The notes below the pieces were generated by a model that made no database searches, was not told the origin of the DNA, and saw only the letters and a list, made by a program, of their open reading frames with translations. The position numbers and the translations under genes are program-made. A stretch of 64,000 nt of DNA from Pseudomonas guariconensis (lineage in GTDB: Bacteria > Pseudomonadota > Gammaproteobacteria > Pseudomonadales > Pseudomonadaceae). Below are positions 52,794-60,422 of this stretch, one piece after another (within the stretch, counting starts at the first letter, position 1; each line of letters opens with the position of its first letter). The stretch is from assembly GCF_900102675.1 (NCBI RefSeq), contig NZ_FMYX01000001.1, forward strand, positions 372,001 through 436,000, written 5' to 3'.

Positions 52794-53660
52794 GTGGACC
52801 TGGTGCAACTGGAAATCTTCAAGGCCGTGGCCGAGCACGGCAGCATCAGCGCTGCGGCGCAGCAGATCCATCGCGTCCCCTCGAACCTGACCACGCGCAT
52901 CAAGCAGCTGGAGGAGGACCTGGGCGTGGAGCTGTTCATCCGTGAGAAAAGCCGGTTGCGGCTGTCGCCGGCGGGCTGGAACTTTCTCGAATACACGCGG
53001 CGCATCCTCGACCTGGTACATGAGGCGCGCCTGACCGTAGCTGGCGAGGACCCTCAGGGCACCTTTGCCCTCGGGTCGCTGGAGAGCACCGCGGCGGTGC
53101 GCATTCCAGGGCTGCTGGCGGCCTATAACCAACGCTTTCCCAAGGTCGATCTGGACCTGTCAACCGGCCCGTCGGGCACCATGCTCGAAGGTGTGCTGTC
53201 CGGGCGCCTGGTGGCGGCGTTCGTCGACGGCCCGGTGCTGCACCCGACCTTGGAAGGCATGCCGGTGTTCGATGAGGAAATGGTCATCATCGCGCCGCTC
53301 AACCATGCCCCGGTGGGCCGGGCCCGGGATGTGAACGGCGAGAGCATCTATGCCTTCCGGGCCAATTGCTCCTATCGGCATCACTTCGAGAATTGGTTCG
53401 TCCAGGACCAGGCGGTGCCGGGCAAGATCCATGAGATGGAGTCCTACCATGGCATGCTGGCCTGCGTCAGCGCCGGGGCCGGCCTGGCCCTGATGCCGCG
53501 CAGCATGCTCGACAGCATGCCGGGATGCAGCACGGTGAGCGTCTGGCCGTTGTCCGAGGATTTTCGCTACCTCAAGACTTGGCTGGTGTGGCGCCGAGGA
53601 ACGGTCTCGCGCAGCCTGAGCATGTTCGTCAAGCTGCTGGAGGAGCGGCGCGCGGCCTGA
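52794..53660 (+). CDS. LysR-family regulator divergent from the semialdehyde dehydrogenase
   Basis: This 288-residue regulator has an N-terminal winged helix-turn-helix ([20 protein letters not shown] and [20 protein letters not shown]) and an effector domain beginning near residue 85 ([20 protein letters not shown]). The start is GTG 52794 with GGAG just upstream. The 106-bp divergent spacer includes attcacgaat, a short palindrome of the LysR type. The residues fit the PtxR/PcaQ-like ArgP neighbourhood only generally. It is the presumed regulator of the adjacent aldehyde dehydrogenase. Confidence 0.88.
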   Translation: MDLVQLEIFKAVAEHGSISAAAQQIHRVPSNLTTRIKQLEEDLGVELFIREKSRLRLSPAGWNFLEYTRRILDLVHEARLTVAGEDPQGTFALGSLESTAAVRIPGLLAAYNQRFPKVDLDLSTGPSGTMLEGVLSGRLVAAFVDGPVLHPTLEGMPVFDEEMVIIAPLNHAPVGRARDVNGESIYAFRANCSYRHHFENWFVQDQAVPGKIHEMESYHGMLACVSAGAGLALMPRSMLDSMPGCSTVSVWPLSEDFRYLKTWLVWRRGTVSRSLSMFVKLLEERRAA

Positions 53661-53744
53661 CCGACGGCTGTCCTCTGCTCGAACACCCCTGGCCCTAAGG
53701 CGTCGAACATTGTGTAGACCATCCCTCGCAGGGAGGAATGCACC

Positions 53745-54188
53745 ATGCGCAAACATCATTACGGGCTATGCGCCGCCTTGCTGGTGGCCATGGCCTTGCC
53801 TTGGACCCTTGCGGCCGCTGCCGACCTGAATGCGCCAATCGATCCGCAAGCGGTGCAACTGCAACCGCAAGAGCAAAACGGCGTGCGCTACCTGCAAGGC
53901 GGGATCGGCCAGGATGAAGCCAATGCCTTGCGTCGCACCCCTGGCTATGACCTGCATGTCACCTTGTCTGTGGGCCCGGAGGGCAAGTTCCAGAGCGGCG
54001 CAACGGTGGATATACAGAACGCCCAAGGCCAGCAGGTCCTGGCGTTGCAGGACGTCGGCCCGCTGTTGTTCGTGCAACTGCCGCCAGGGCAATACCGGGT
54101 CACCGGCAATGCCGACGGCCAAACCGTGCAGCAGCAGGTGAGCGTGAGCGGCAAATCCCCCGCCAATGTGAATTTGCACTGGCGGTAA
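53745..54188 (+). CDS. Periplasmic protein with a carboxypeptidase-regulatory-like domain
   Basis: This 147-residue exported protein has the signal peptide MRKHHYGLCAALLVAMALPW with cleavage near AAAAD. The mature part has a beta-sandwich-like pattern with GYDLHVTLSVGPEGKFQSGA and LPPGQYRVTGNADGQTVQQQ, typical of small carbohydrate- or peptide-binding Ig-like modules. There is no membrane anchor. I do not assign a function. It ends at a strong intrinsic terminator before the phytanoyl-CoA-dioxygenase-like gene. Confidence 0.75.
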   Translation: MRKHHYGLCAALLVAMALPWTLAAAADLNAPIDPQAVQLQPQEQNGVRYLQGGIGQDEANALRRTPGYDLHVTLSVGPEGKFQSGATVDIQNAQGQQVLALQDVGPLLFVQLPPGQYRVTGNADGQTVQQQVSVSGKSPANVNLHWR

Positions 54189-54205
54189 AACGTCCCTGAA
54201 TATCA

Positions 54206-54225
54206 AGGAGTACATCTGTACTCCT
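54206..54225. promoter_or_regulatory. 20-bp perfect dyad
   Basis: aggagtac and gtactcct are separated by atct, forming an 8-bp stem or a 20-bp operator-like palindrome. It lies 18 bp past the stop of the periplasmic-protein gene and 20 bp ahead of the terminator. Confidence 0.45.
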
Positions 54226-54241
54226 GTCGGATCCAGACCAC

Positions 54242-54293
54242 AGGCCTGATCGTGGCTTCCTGCAGGAGGTACCGATCGGGCCTATATTTTTTT
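54242..54293 (+). terminator. Strong intrinsic terminator upstream of the PhyH gene
   Basis: The 11-bp stem (54242-54252 with 54273-54283, one G-T pair) encloses a 20-nt region with its own palindrome (cctgcagg) and is followed by atattttttt. It ends the transcript of the periplasmic-protein gene. Confidence 0.8.
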
Positions 54294-54353
54294 GAACGAT
54301 CTTGATTCCGCGTCCTTCTGATATTTCAGCAGAGCGCCTGCCGGAGCATGGCC

Positions 54354-55097
54354 ATGAACCTGGAAACTCAGTTGAAATCGCTGGATGAATACGGCTACGT
54401 GCTGATTCCGGGCGTCCTGGAGCCATTGCGCATTGCCTTGCTGCGCTGTGCCATCGACGACCTGCAGCCACTTCACTGGGACTACCAAGGCCTGTTGGAA
54501 CACTACAAATGTGTGTTCAACCGCAATCCGCTGTGGTTGTCGTTTCTGGATCTTCCGCCCTTGATCGATCTGGCCGAGGCCGTCCTGGGACAGGATTGTC
54601 ATGTGATTGGCCAGACCGCCTGGCGCAGTCATCCCGGTTACCCCGGCATGGAGCTGCACCTGGATTACCTGCCCATCGAGTTGCCGGACTGGATCCGCGC
54701 TCGGAAGGACTACAGCCAGCCAGTCCAGATTCTCACCGCCCAGTTGTACTTGTGCGATATCGATGAGTCCGTTGGCCCGACCCGGGTCGTACCGGGCAGC
54801 CATTTCGCCGGTCGCTCGCCCCAGGAGGGCGAGGACAGCTGGCAGGGGCAAGGTGCCAGGGATGTGCTGTGTCACGCCGGCGACGCGTTGGTGTTTCGCA
54901 GTGACCTGTGGCATGGCGGGGGTGCCAACCATAGCGCCGCAATGCGCGACATGCTGCAAGTGCACTACGGCCGGCGCATGGTTGCGCAGAAGTTCTCTCC
55001 CTACTTGGCCTGGCACTTCAACTCTGAAGTGCTGGAAGAAGCGACGCCCAGGCAGAGGCGCTTATTGGGGGAACACGAGGAGTCGGTGTATGACTGA
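54354..55097 (+). CDS. Phytanoyl-CoA dioxygenase (PhyH) family protein
   Basis: This 247-residue Fe(II)/2-oxoglutarate-dependent oxygenase is of the PhyH family. The iron triad is H-x-D in GMELHLDYLP and a distal His in FRSDLWHGGGANHS. The Arg that binds 2-oxoglutarate is probably in the following strand (MLQVHYGRRMVAQKF). The start is placed at 54354, where GGAG lies seven bases upstream; the ATG at 54348 would leave only one base. The flanks are AT-richer than the rest of the window, which may reflect horizontal gain. Members hydroxylate fatty acids, antibiotics or ectoine, so no substrate is assigned. Confidence 0.85.
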   Translation: MNLETQLKSLDEYGYVLIPGVLEPLRIALLRCAIDDLQPLHWDYQGLLEHYKCVFNRNPLWLSFLDLPPLIDLAEAVLGQDCHVIGQTAWRSHPGYPGMELHLDYLPIELPDWIRARKDYSQPVQILTAQLYLCDIDESVGPTRVVPGSHFAGRSPQEGEDSWQGQGARDVLCHAGDALVFRSDLWHGGGANHSAAMRDMLQVHYGRRMVAQKFSPYLAWHFNSEVLEEATPRQRRLLGEHEESVYD

Positions 55098-55423
55098 GCG
55101 GGGGGCGACAGCATTAGCGAGAGGGAAAGTCGTCAGCATGTTTAAAGTATTTCTGAGCGACCTTCGGACGCTGGGATATTAGATTCCGTGCGACATGCTC
55201 AATTGTTTACAAATATGCAACAGAGTGTTTTATCAACAAGCGGCAAATAGCCTTTCAACTTTTTGTTGGGTTGGCCGATAATCCAAAAAGTATTGCGTCT
55301 TGTAACTTGGTTGGATGCACCCGGTTCAGGGCACTAAGAAGGAGGGGCATAAGCCCCCAATCTGGAATCAAGCTGGCAGGCATTGCGCTGGCTTGTCCGT
55401 GAAGACCATCAGGAGATTCATAG
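55098..55423. other. AT-rich spacer upstream of pagL
   Basis: This 326-bp stretch is notably AT-rich, with no convincing gene; a 14-codon frame at 55138-55182 is too short to support. It contains TGTTTA (55204-55209) and TGTTTT (55226-55231) 22 bp apart, and a small hairpin ggggc-ataa-gcccc (55344-55357) about 70 bp before the pagL start. It probably holds the pagL promoter and a long 5' leader. Confidence 0.5.
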
Positions 55424-55945
55424 ATGAAAACCCGTCTCGCCGCTTCGCTGGCTGCCGCCGTCCTGGCTTTCGCCGGCGCCAACATGGCCCAGGCCGCACA
55501 AGTGTCTGGTGCCGTTGGCGCCACCGGCCAAGGCGATATGACCTACCGTATCGGCCTTTCCTTCGACTGGGACAAGAAGTGGTTCGAAAGCAACACTGGC
55601 CACCTGACCGGTTACTGGGATGCGGCCTACACCTATTGGGAAGGCGGCGAGGCCAGCGGCGCACACTCGCTGTCGTTCAGCCCGGTGTTCGTCTATGAGT
55701 TCAGCGGCTTTACCTACACCCCCTTCATCGAAGCCGGTATAGGTCTTGCGGCATTTTCCAAGACCGATGTGGGCGATCAGCGCCTGGGCTCTTCGGTCAA
55801 CTTCGAAGACCGCATCGGCTTTGGCCTGAAGTTGCCGGCCGAACAGAAGATCGGTGTACGCGCAATGCACTATTCCAACGCCGGTCTCAAGCAGCCGAAC
55901 GACGGCATCGAGTCCTACTCGCTGTACTACAGCAAGGGCTTCTGA
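55424..55945 (+). CDS. pagL: Lipid A 3-O-deacylase PagL
   Basis: PagL removes the 3-linked acyl chain of lipid A at the outer membrane, changing endotoxin and polymyxin responses. The 173-residue length equals that of P. aeruginosa PagL. There is a signal peptide (cleavage after about residue 24, MAQA-A) and an eight-strand barrel ending YSLYYSKGF. The catalytic triad H149, S151 and E163 is intact in MHYSNAGLKQPNDGIES. It has a long AT-rich upstream region. Regulation by PhoPQ is known in Salmonella, but I see no convincing PhoP box here. Confidence 0.95.
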   Translation: MKTRLAASLAAAVLAFAGANMAQAAQVSGAVGATGQGDMTYRIGLSFDWDKKWFESNTGHLTGYWDAAYTYWEGGEASGAHSLSFSPVFVYEFSGFTYTPFIEAGIGLAAFSKTDVGDQRLGSSVNFEDRIGFGLKLPAEQKIGVRAMHYSNAGLKQPNDGIESYSLYYSKGF

Positions 55946-56004
55946 TACCCGTTGAGTGAGAGTGCGGCTGTCGGAGCGCTAGGCTTTGCCTGGCACCGGC
56001 TGCG

Positions 56005-56081
56005 CCGGTGTTCGCGGGTAAACCCGCTCCTGCAGGGATCACCGCCAATCCTGTGGGGGTGGGTTTACCCGCGAATTGGCC
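56005..56081. repeat. REP pair (inverted) between pagL and the universal stress gene
   Basis: Forward copy 56005-56036 (ttcgcgggtaaacccgctcc) and reverse copy 56050-56081 (ggtgggtttacccgcgaatt) face each other in the convergent intergenic region and can fold into a long hairpin. Confidence 0.85.
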
Positions 56082-56133
56082 AGCGCAGGCTCGCGAGACA
56101 ACGGCTTCTGCACGCCTGCGACGTCTCTGCATG

Positions 56134-57024
56134 TCAGCGCACCGCCTTGATCGCCAGCACATTGCACAACGGATGCTCCACCACATGGGCGGTGGTGCCG
56201 CCGAGGAAGGTCTGCATCGCATCGTGACGATGGCTGCCCATGACGATCACGTCGATTCGGCTATGGCTGACGAACTGGGCAATCGCGCGCGTGGCCGGCC
56301 CCTCCAGAAAGTGTCGACGCTCAAGATCGATCTGATGGTGATCGCCCAGACGGTTGAAAGCGGCGCGTTGGGCCGTGCGCACGCTACCGTCAAAGCCTGG
56401 CATGGTCACCGTGCCGGCGCCGAAGTCGGCGATGTGGGTCTTGGCCGCGTCGCACACATGCAGCAGGTGCAGTTCGGCGTTGCACTGCAGGGCCAGGGCA
56501 TGGGCGCAGCGGATGACCTGTTCATCCAGATGCTCGCCTGCGCCATGGCAGTTCAGATCGACCGCGGCGGCGATCTGCCGGGGCAGGGGCAGACGGATGT
56601 CGCTGACCAGGTGCACGGCGACAGGGCTGTCCTTGAGCAGTTGCCAGTCCAACGGCGTCACCAGCAGGCGCTTGAGCACCGGTTCGTGCTGAACGTCCTT
56701 GATCAAAAGATCGCATCCCAGGCGCTCCACTTGTTCCAGCACACTGCCCAGCGGGTCGCGAGTCAGTAGCAGCTCGGTGGACACATCCAGCCCGGCGTTG
56801 CGCAGCTGTTCGACTTCGTCGGCCAGCCACTGGCGGTTGTGCTCGAGCAGCCGCTCACGCTCGCGGGTATCGCTCATCAAGCCAAAGGTGTCGACATCGT
56901 CAACGAACACGTTGATATCCAGCAGTGCGCCGCTGGATTCGGCCAGCGCCGCGGCCCTCTGTAGGGCGGGTGTGTGGCGCATCTGCGGGCCGAGCATCAC
57001 GAACAATCGCTTGAACTGGCTCAT
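56134..57024 (-). CDS. Tandem-domain universal stress protein (UspA family)
   Basis: This 296-residue cytoplasmic protein has two Usp domains (about 1-145 and 150-296), an UspE-like arrangement. The second domain ends with VIVMGSHRHDAMQTFLGGTT and HVVEHPLCNVLAI, close to the ATP-binding G-2x-G-9x-G(S/T) pattern; the first domain is degenerate. GGAGG lies six bases before ATG 57024. On the minus strand a TCTAGACT element (57109-57102) may be the -10 of a stationary-phase promoter. It diverges from hisN. Members respond to starvation, anaerobiosis or oxidative stress. Confidence 0.9.
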   Translation of the reverse strand: MSQFKRLFVMLGPQMRHTPALQRAAALAESSGALLDINVFVDDVDTFGLMSDTRERERLLEHNRQWLADEVEQLRNAGLDVSTELLLTRDPLGSVLEQVERLGCDLLIKDVQHEPVLKRLLVTPLDWQLLKDSPVAVHLVSDIRLPLPRQIAAAVDLNCHGAGEHLDEQVIRCAHALALQCNAELHLLHVCDAAKTHIADFGAGTVTMPGFDGSVRTAQRAAFNRLGDHHQIDLERRHFLEGPATRAIAQFVSHSRIDVIVMGSHRHDAMQTFLGGTTAHVVEHPLCNVLAIKAVR

Positions 57025-57201
57025 CTCATACCTCCACGTGTGGCGGCCCCCAAACCGCCCGTGCCGGTTTACGCGCCAAGCGGCGCCCAAGTTCCTTTCT
57101 CAGTCTAGACCTTGGTGGCTGGTAGGCCTTGTGTCGATGCCTCCGGTGCCCGGCGACTGGGGTATGATGCGAGCCTTTTCTCCTACATCGAGGCCCGATC
57201 C

Positions 57202-57993
57202 ATGTCCCTGAGCGTTGAACAGATTGGCGAATTCCGCGCCTTCGCCGAGCAGTTGGCCGATGCCGCCGCTGCGGCGATAAAGCCGTATTTCCGTGCAAGC
57301 CTGGACGTCGAGGACAAGGGCGGACGCCTGTACGACCCGGTCACCGTGGCCGACAAGGCCGCCGAAGAGGCCATGCGTGAGCTGATCCAGGCGCGTTATC
57401 CGGCCCATGGCATCCTCGGTGAAGAGCAAGGTGTGGCCAAGGGCAGCAGCCCATTGACCTGGGTGCTCGACCCGATCGACGGCACTCGCGCATTCATCAC
57501 CGGCCTGCCGCTGTGGGGCACGCTGATCGCCCTGAACGACGGCGAACGTCCGGTGGTCGGGGTGATGAACCAGCCGTTCACCGGCGAGCGCTTCGTCGGC
57601 ACCCCGGAGGGCGCCTGGCGCAGCGGCACGCCGCTCAAGACCCGCGCTTGCGTCGACCTGGCATCGGCGACCTTGATGTGTACCACTCCGGACATGTTCG
57701 ACACGCCCGCGCGCAAGGCGGCCTTCGAGGCGGTTGCCGGCAAGGCGCGGCTGATGCGTTATGGCGGTGACTGCTACGCCTACTGCATGCTGGCGTCGGG
57801 CTTTGTCGATGTCATCGTCGAAGCCAGCCTGCAGCCGTATGACGTGCAGGCGCTGATGCCGATCATCGAGGGCGCAGGCGGTGTGATCACTGCCTGGGAT
57901 GGCACCTCGGCGCAGGATGGCGGTTGCGTGGTGGCTTGTGGCGATCCGGCGTTGCATGCCCAGGTTATCGAGATGCTGCGTCACGCCATGTGA
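57202..57993 (+). CDS. hisN: Histidinol-phosphatase of the inositol monophosphatase family
   Basis: This 263-residue Mg-dependent phosphatase has the metal motif LDPIDGTRAFITGLPLW, with D90 and D93, plus E74/E75 in ILGEEQG. The segment RAFITGLPLWGTLIAL is the hallmark of HisN-type (histidinol-phosphate) members, where general inositol phosphatases have NFxxG. The second metal-site motif near the C-terminus reads LQPYDVQALMPIIEGAGG. The start at 57202 follows the proper family N-terminus. Monocistronic. HisN would complete histidine synthesis; other sugar phosphates remain possible. Confidence 0.85.
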   Translation: MSLSVEQIGEFRAFAEQLADAAAAAIKPYFRASLDVEDKGGRLYDPVTVADKAAEEAMRELIQARYPAHGILGEEQGVAKGSSPLTWVLDPIDGTRAFITGLPLWGTLIALNDGERPVVGVMNQPFTGERFVGTPEGAWRSGTPLKTRACVDLASATLMCTTPDMFDTPARKAAFEAVAGKARLMRYGGDCYAYCMLASGFVDVIVEASLQPYDVQALMPIIEGAGGVITAWDGTSAQDGGCVVACGDPALHAQVIEMLRHAM

Positions 57994-57995
57994 TC

Positions 57996-58082
57996 GCTTC
58001 GCGGGTGAACCCTCCACGGGGTGCTGCGGCGCTTTCAACAACGCGGCAGTCCCTGTAGAGCGGGATTACCCGCGAACAGGCC
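57996..58082. repeat. Degenerate REP pair downstream of hisN
   Basis: A forward-like copy at 57996-58020 (gcttcgcgggtgaaccc) and a reverse-like copy at 58051-58082 (gcgggattacccgcgaacagg) retain only part of the REP stem. Confidence 0.55.
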
Positions 58083-58272
58083 ATTGCAAGCAACACAAGA
58101 CAGGTGCTGCCACGGCGCAGCGCTGTCTTTGAGTCTGCTGTTTGGCCTGTGAAGCGTCCCAGCACTACAAGCGTTTCGCTTACCCGCCGCACTTTTCTCC
58201 ATTTGCACGCTCTATCGATGGCCAGGCTGAGCCGATGCCCGACCCAGCCGTTGATCCCAGACCCCGGTGCCG

Positions 58273-59004
58273 ATGGTTGTTTCACTGCCCAGACTTTTAT
58301 CCCGCCTGCTCCTGGCTGGCGCCCTGACGGCCCTGTGCGCCTGCACCCAGGAGCAGGGGCGCGATGTCCTCACCCAGCTCGGTGACGGCAAGCCCAGCGA
58401 GCTGTTCCAGACCAGTGTCGACCGCATGGCGACGATTGCCATGCGTGACAACCTGCAGAGCCTGTACTTGCTGATGAACAAGCTCTACCAGCGCAATCCC
58501 AACCAGTGGAAGCAATCGGGCTACCTCGACGCCGCTACCGCCGAGCGCCAGATCCGCCTGGCCATCGAGCAGCGCCAACCCTTGGCACAGCTTGGCAATC
58601 GGCGCGACCTGGCGGCCTTGAGCTACGCCTTGAGCCCGGAATTTCGCGGCGACCGGGTCGGCGCCTTCATCTATGCCATCGGCAGCATGCTGATCACCGC
58701 TCATGGCGGGCGCACCGAGTTCTACATGACCGACACCATCGACCCGCTGTTCGTCAACAACGCCGCCCGCAACATCGAGAAGGCCACCTGGATGCTGAGC
58801 CAGCGCCAGGACGCCAATGGCGTATTGTTGCTGTTTTCCAATGAAATCTCCGAAGAGGGCAGCAACCTGAGCTTTGCCGTGGAGTTCGGCAAGATCGTCG
58901 CGCGGTTGGACCTGTTGGCCCAGATGCTTGACGAACGCTACCGGCGGATCGGTCTGAACTATGCGCAAAGCTTGCTGTTGCTGAACTTCCTGCCGGTGCA
59001 GTAG
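58273..59004 (+). CDS. Lipoprotein of unknown function
   Basis: This 243-residue exported protein has a signal peptide ending TALCAC, with C24 the probable lipidated residue; Cys at -2 is unusual for a lipobox. The mature part is helical, with AMRDNLQSLYLLMNKLYQRN, a central SEFRGDRVG-type turn region and GGRTEFYMTDTIDPLFVNNA. I do not recognise the family, though similar proteins are widespread in pseudomonads. ATG 58273 is preferred to GTG 58267, although no strong ribosome binding site is visible. Monocistronic. Confidence 0.78.
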   Translation: MVVSLPRLLSRLLLAGALTALCACTQEQGRDVLTQLGDGKPSELFQTSVDRMATIAMRDNLQSLYLLMNKLYQRNPNQWKQSGYLDAATAERQIRLAIEQRQPLAQLGNRRDLAALSYALSPEFRGDRVGAFIYAIGSMLITAHGGRTEFYMTDTIDPLFVNNAARNIEKATWMLSQRQDANGVLLLFSNEISEEGSNLSFAVEFGKIVARLDLLAQMLDERYRRIGLNYAQSLLLLNFLPVQ

Positions 59005-59306
59005 CCGGCCTCTGAAGTCGACAAGGTCTGGCAACCTTTCGGGGGCGGGTTTACCCGCGTAGCGCTGTGCGATAAACGAACACGTCTCGCTTGCGGGACG
59101 TTCGCTATCCGCACGTCGTTTGCTTAAGTCGCATTGCCCAAGGTCCCGCTTTTTGCTTAGTGTGTGGCGAGCACCACGCCGGTGGTCGCCTGCCTCCATG
59201 TTCCCTCCACCGGCTCGATAGACTGACCGTGAATGACCGCAACCACTGGCCCCAGTGCCCGTAGGACGCGGCGACCAGAACAATAACGAAGCCGAGTGCC
59301 TTGCCT
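59005..59306. other. Spacer between the lipoprotein and benR
   Basis: This 302-bp spacer has no convincing gene. It holds a REP fragment at 59040-59061 (gggggcgggtttacccgcgtag) and the benR leader with a CA motif at its 3' end. The rest shows no clear element. Confidence 0.6.
59279..59290 (+). promoter_or_regulatory. benR: Candidate Crc/Hfq (CA) motif in the benR leader
   Basis: AACAATAACGAA contains AAnAAnAA (59279-59286) about 17 bases ahead of the benR ATG. benR mRNA is an established Crc target in P. putida, which fits this position. Confidence 0.6.
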
Positions 59307-60263
59307 ATGGAAAGCCGCCTGTTGAGCGAGCGCAGCAGCGTGTTTCATCGCGCCGATCCTTATGTCGTGTCCGACTACGTCAACCGGCACGTGGGCCAGC
59401 ACTGCATCGGCCTGTCCCGCACCACCCATCCCCAATCGAGCCTCAGCCACCGCAAGATGGCCGAGCTCGACCTGTGCCGCATCAGCTACGGCGGCAGCGT
59501 CAGGGTCACATCGCCGGCGCTGGAGACCATTTATCACCTGCAGATCCTGCTCAACGGCAATTGCCTGTGGCGAGGGCACCAGCGCGAGCATTACCTGGTG
59601 CCGGGCGAACTGCTGCTGATCAACCCGGACGAACCGGTGGACCTGACCTACTCGGAGGACTGCGAGAAGTTCATCCTCAAGGTGCCCACCCATCTGCTCG
59701 ATTCGATCTGCGAGGAGCAACGCTGGCAGCGGCCCAGCGGCGGGGTGCGTTTCTTGCGCAACCACTACCGGCTGGAAGAACTCGACGGCTTCGTCAACCT
59801 GCTGTCGATGGTGTGCCATGAAGCCGAGGTGAGCGATTCGCTGCCCAGGGTACAGGGCCATTACAGCCAGATCGTCGCCAGCAAGCTGCTGACGCTGATG
59901 AGCACCAATGTCCAGCGCGAACCCTTGGGCGCGGCGGGTGCGAGCCTGGAGCGCATCCTCGAGCACATCGACCGCAACCTCAAGCACGAACTCACCGCCG
60001 AAGGCCTGGCCGAGCAGGCCTGCATGAGCCTGCGCTCGTTGTATGCGTTGTTCGACCGGCACCTGGGCACCACGCCCAAGCAGTACATCCGCCAGCGCAA
60101 GCTCGAGCAGGTGCATGCCTGCCTGCGCGACGCCAGCTGTTCGGTCCGCAATGTCACCGAACTGGCGATGGACTATGGCTTCCTGCACCTCGGTCGGTTC
60201 TCCGAGCACTACCGGCAGCGCTTTGGCGAGCTGCCATCGGAGACTCTCAAGCGCCGCAACTGA
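59307..60263 (+). CDS. benR: BenR, AraC/XylS-family activator of the benzoate operon
   Basis: BenR binds benzoate and activates the benABCD promoter. The protein is 318 residues, the same as P. putida BenR. The N-terminal effector domain precedes an AraC-type DNA-binding domain (about 210-318) with ERILEHIDRNLKHELTAEGL, MSLRSLYALFDRHLGTTPKQ, YIRQRKLEQVHACL and FLHLGRFSEHYRQRFGELPS, closely resembling XylS. ATG 59307 is chosen over an in-frame TTG. It lies 159 bp upstream of benA, whose promoter contains two BenR/XylS half sites. A CA motif in its leader suggests Crc control. Confidence 0.95.
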   Translation: MESRLLSERSSVFHRADPYVVSDYVNRHVGQHCIGLSRTTHPQSSLSHRKMAELDLCRISYGGSVRVTSPALETIYHLQILLNGNCLWRGHQREHYLVPGELLLINPDEPVDLTYSEDCEKFILKVPTHLLDSICEEQRWQRPSGGVRFLRNHYRLEELDGFVNLLSMVCHEAEVSDSLPRVQGHYSQIVASKLLTLMSTNVQREPLGAAGASLERILEHIDRNLKHELTAEGLAEQACMSLRSLYALFDRHLGTTPKQYIRQRKLEQVHACLRDASCSVRNVTELAMDYGFLHLGRFSEHYRQRFGELPSETLKRRN

Positions 60264-60323
60264 CCTGTGCTCGCGGGCTTGCCCGCGATTGCGCAAGCCC
60301 TGCACCCTCCGCACCGATCTGCC

Positions 60324-60359
60324 TGCACAAACTGGATAGCACTCTGCACGATCCGGATA
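60324..60359 (+). promoter_or_regulatory. BenR operator of the benA promoter (two TGCA-N6-GGATA repeats)
   Basis: Direct repeats TGCA-N6-GGATA lie at 60324-60338 and 60345-60359. The starts are 21 bp apart, the spacing of XylS sites in the TOL Pm promoter. The proximal repeat overlaps the -35 position by two bases. Confidence 0.88.
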
Positions 60360-60386
60360 TTGCCCCCGCCGCCCAATCCCTAACCT
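60358..60386 (+). promoter_or_regulatory. benA: Core benA promoter
   Basis: A -10 hexamer TAACCT at 60381-60386 and a poor -35 TATTGC at 60358-60363 are separated by 17 bp. The poor -35 is expected for an activator-dependent promoter. Transcription would start near 60393, giving a leader of about 30 nt. Confidence 0.6.
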
Positions 60387-60397
60387 GACCTGGCCTG

Positions 60398-60408
60398 AAC
60401 AATAACAA
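60398..60408 (+). promoter_or_regulatory. benA: Candidate Crc/Hfq (CA) motif at the benA ribosome binding site
   Basis: AACAATAACAA contains AAnAAnAA (60398-60405) and abuts the GGAG ribosome binding site that precedes ATG 60423. It matches the known multi-level Crc control of benzoate genes in P. putida. Confidence 0.6.
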
Positions 60409-60422
60409 TGGAGACCCTGGCC

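Noticed and set aside
55138-55182. 14-codon frame downstream of the PhyH gene
   Set aside because: Too short, with no conservation evidence and no convincing ribosome binding site.
55204-55231. PhoP box ahead of pagL
   Set aside because: The TGTTTA and TGTTTT half sites are 22 bp apart rather than the 11 bp of a PhoP box, and no half site lies in the middle.
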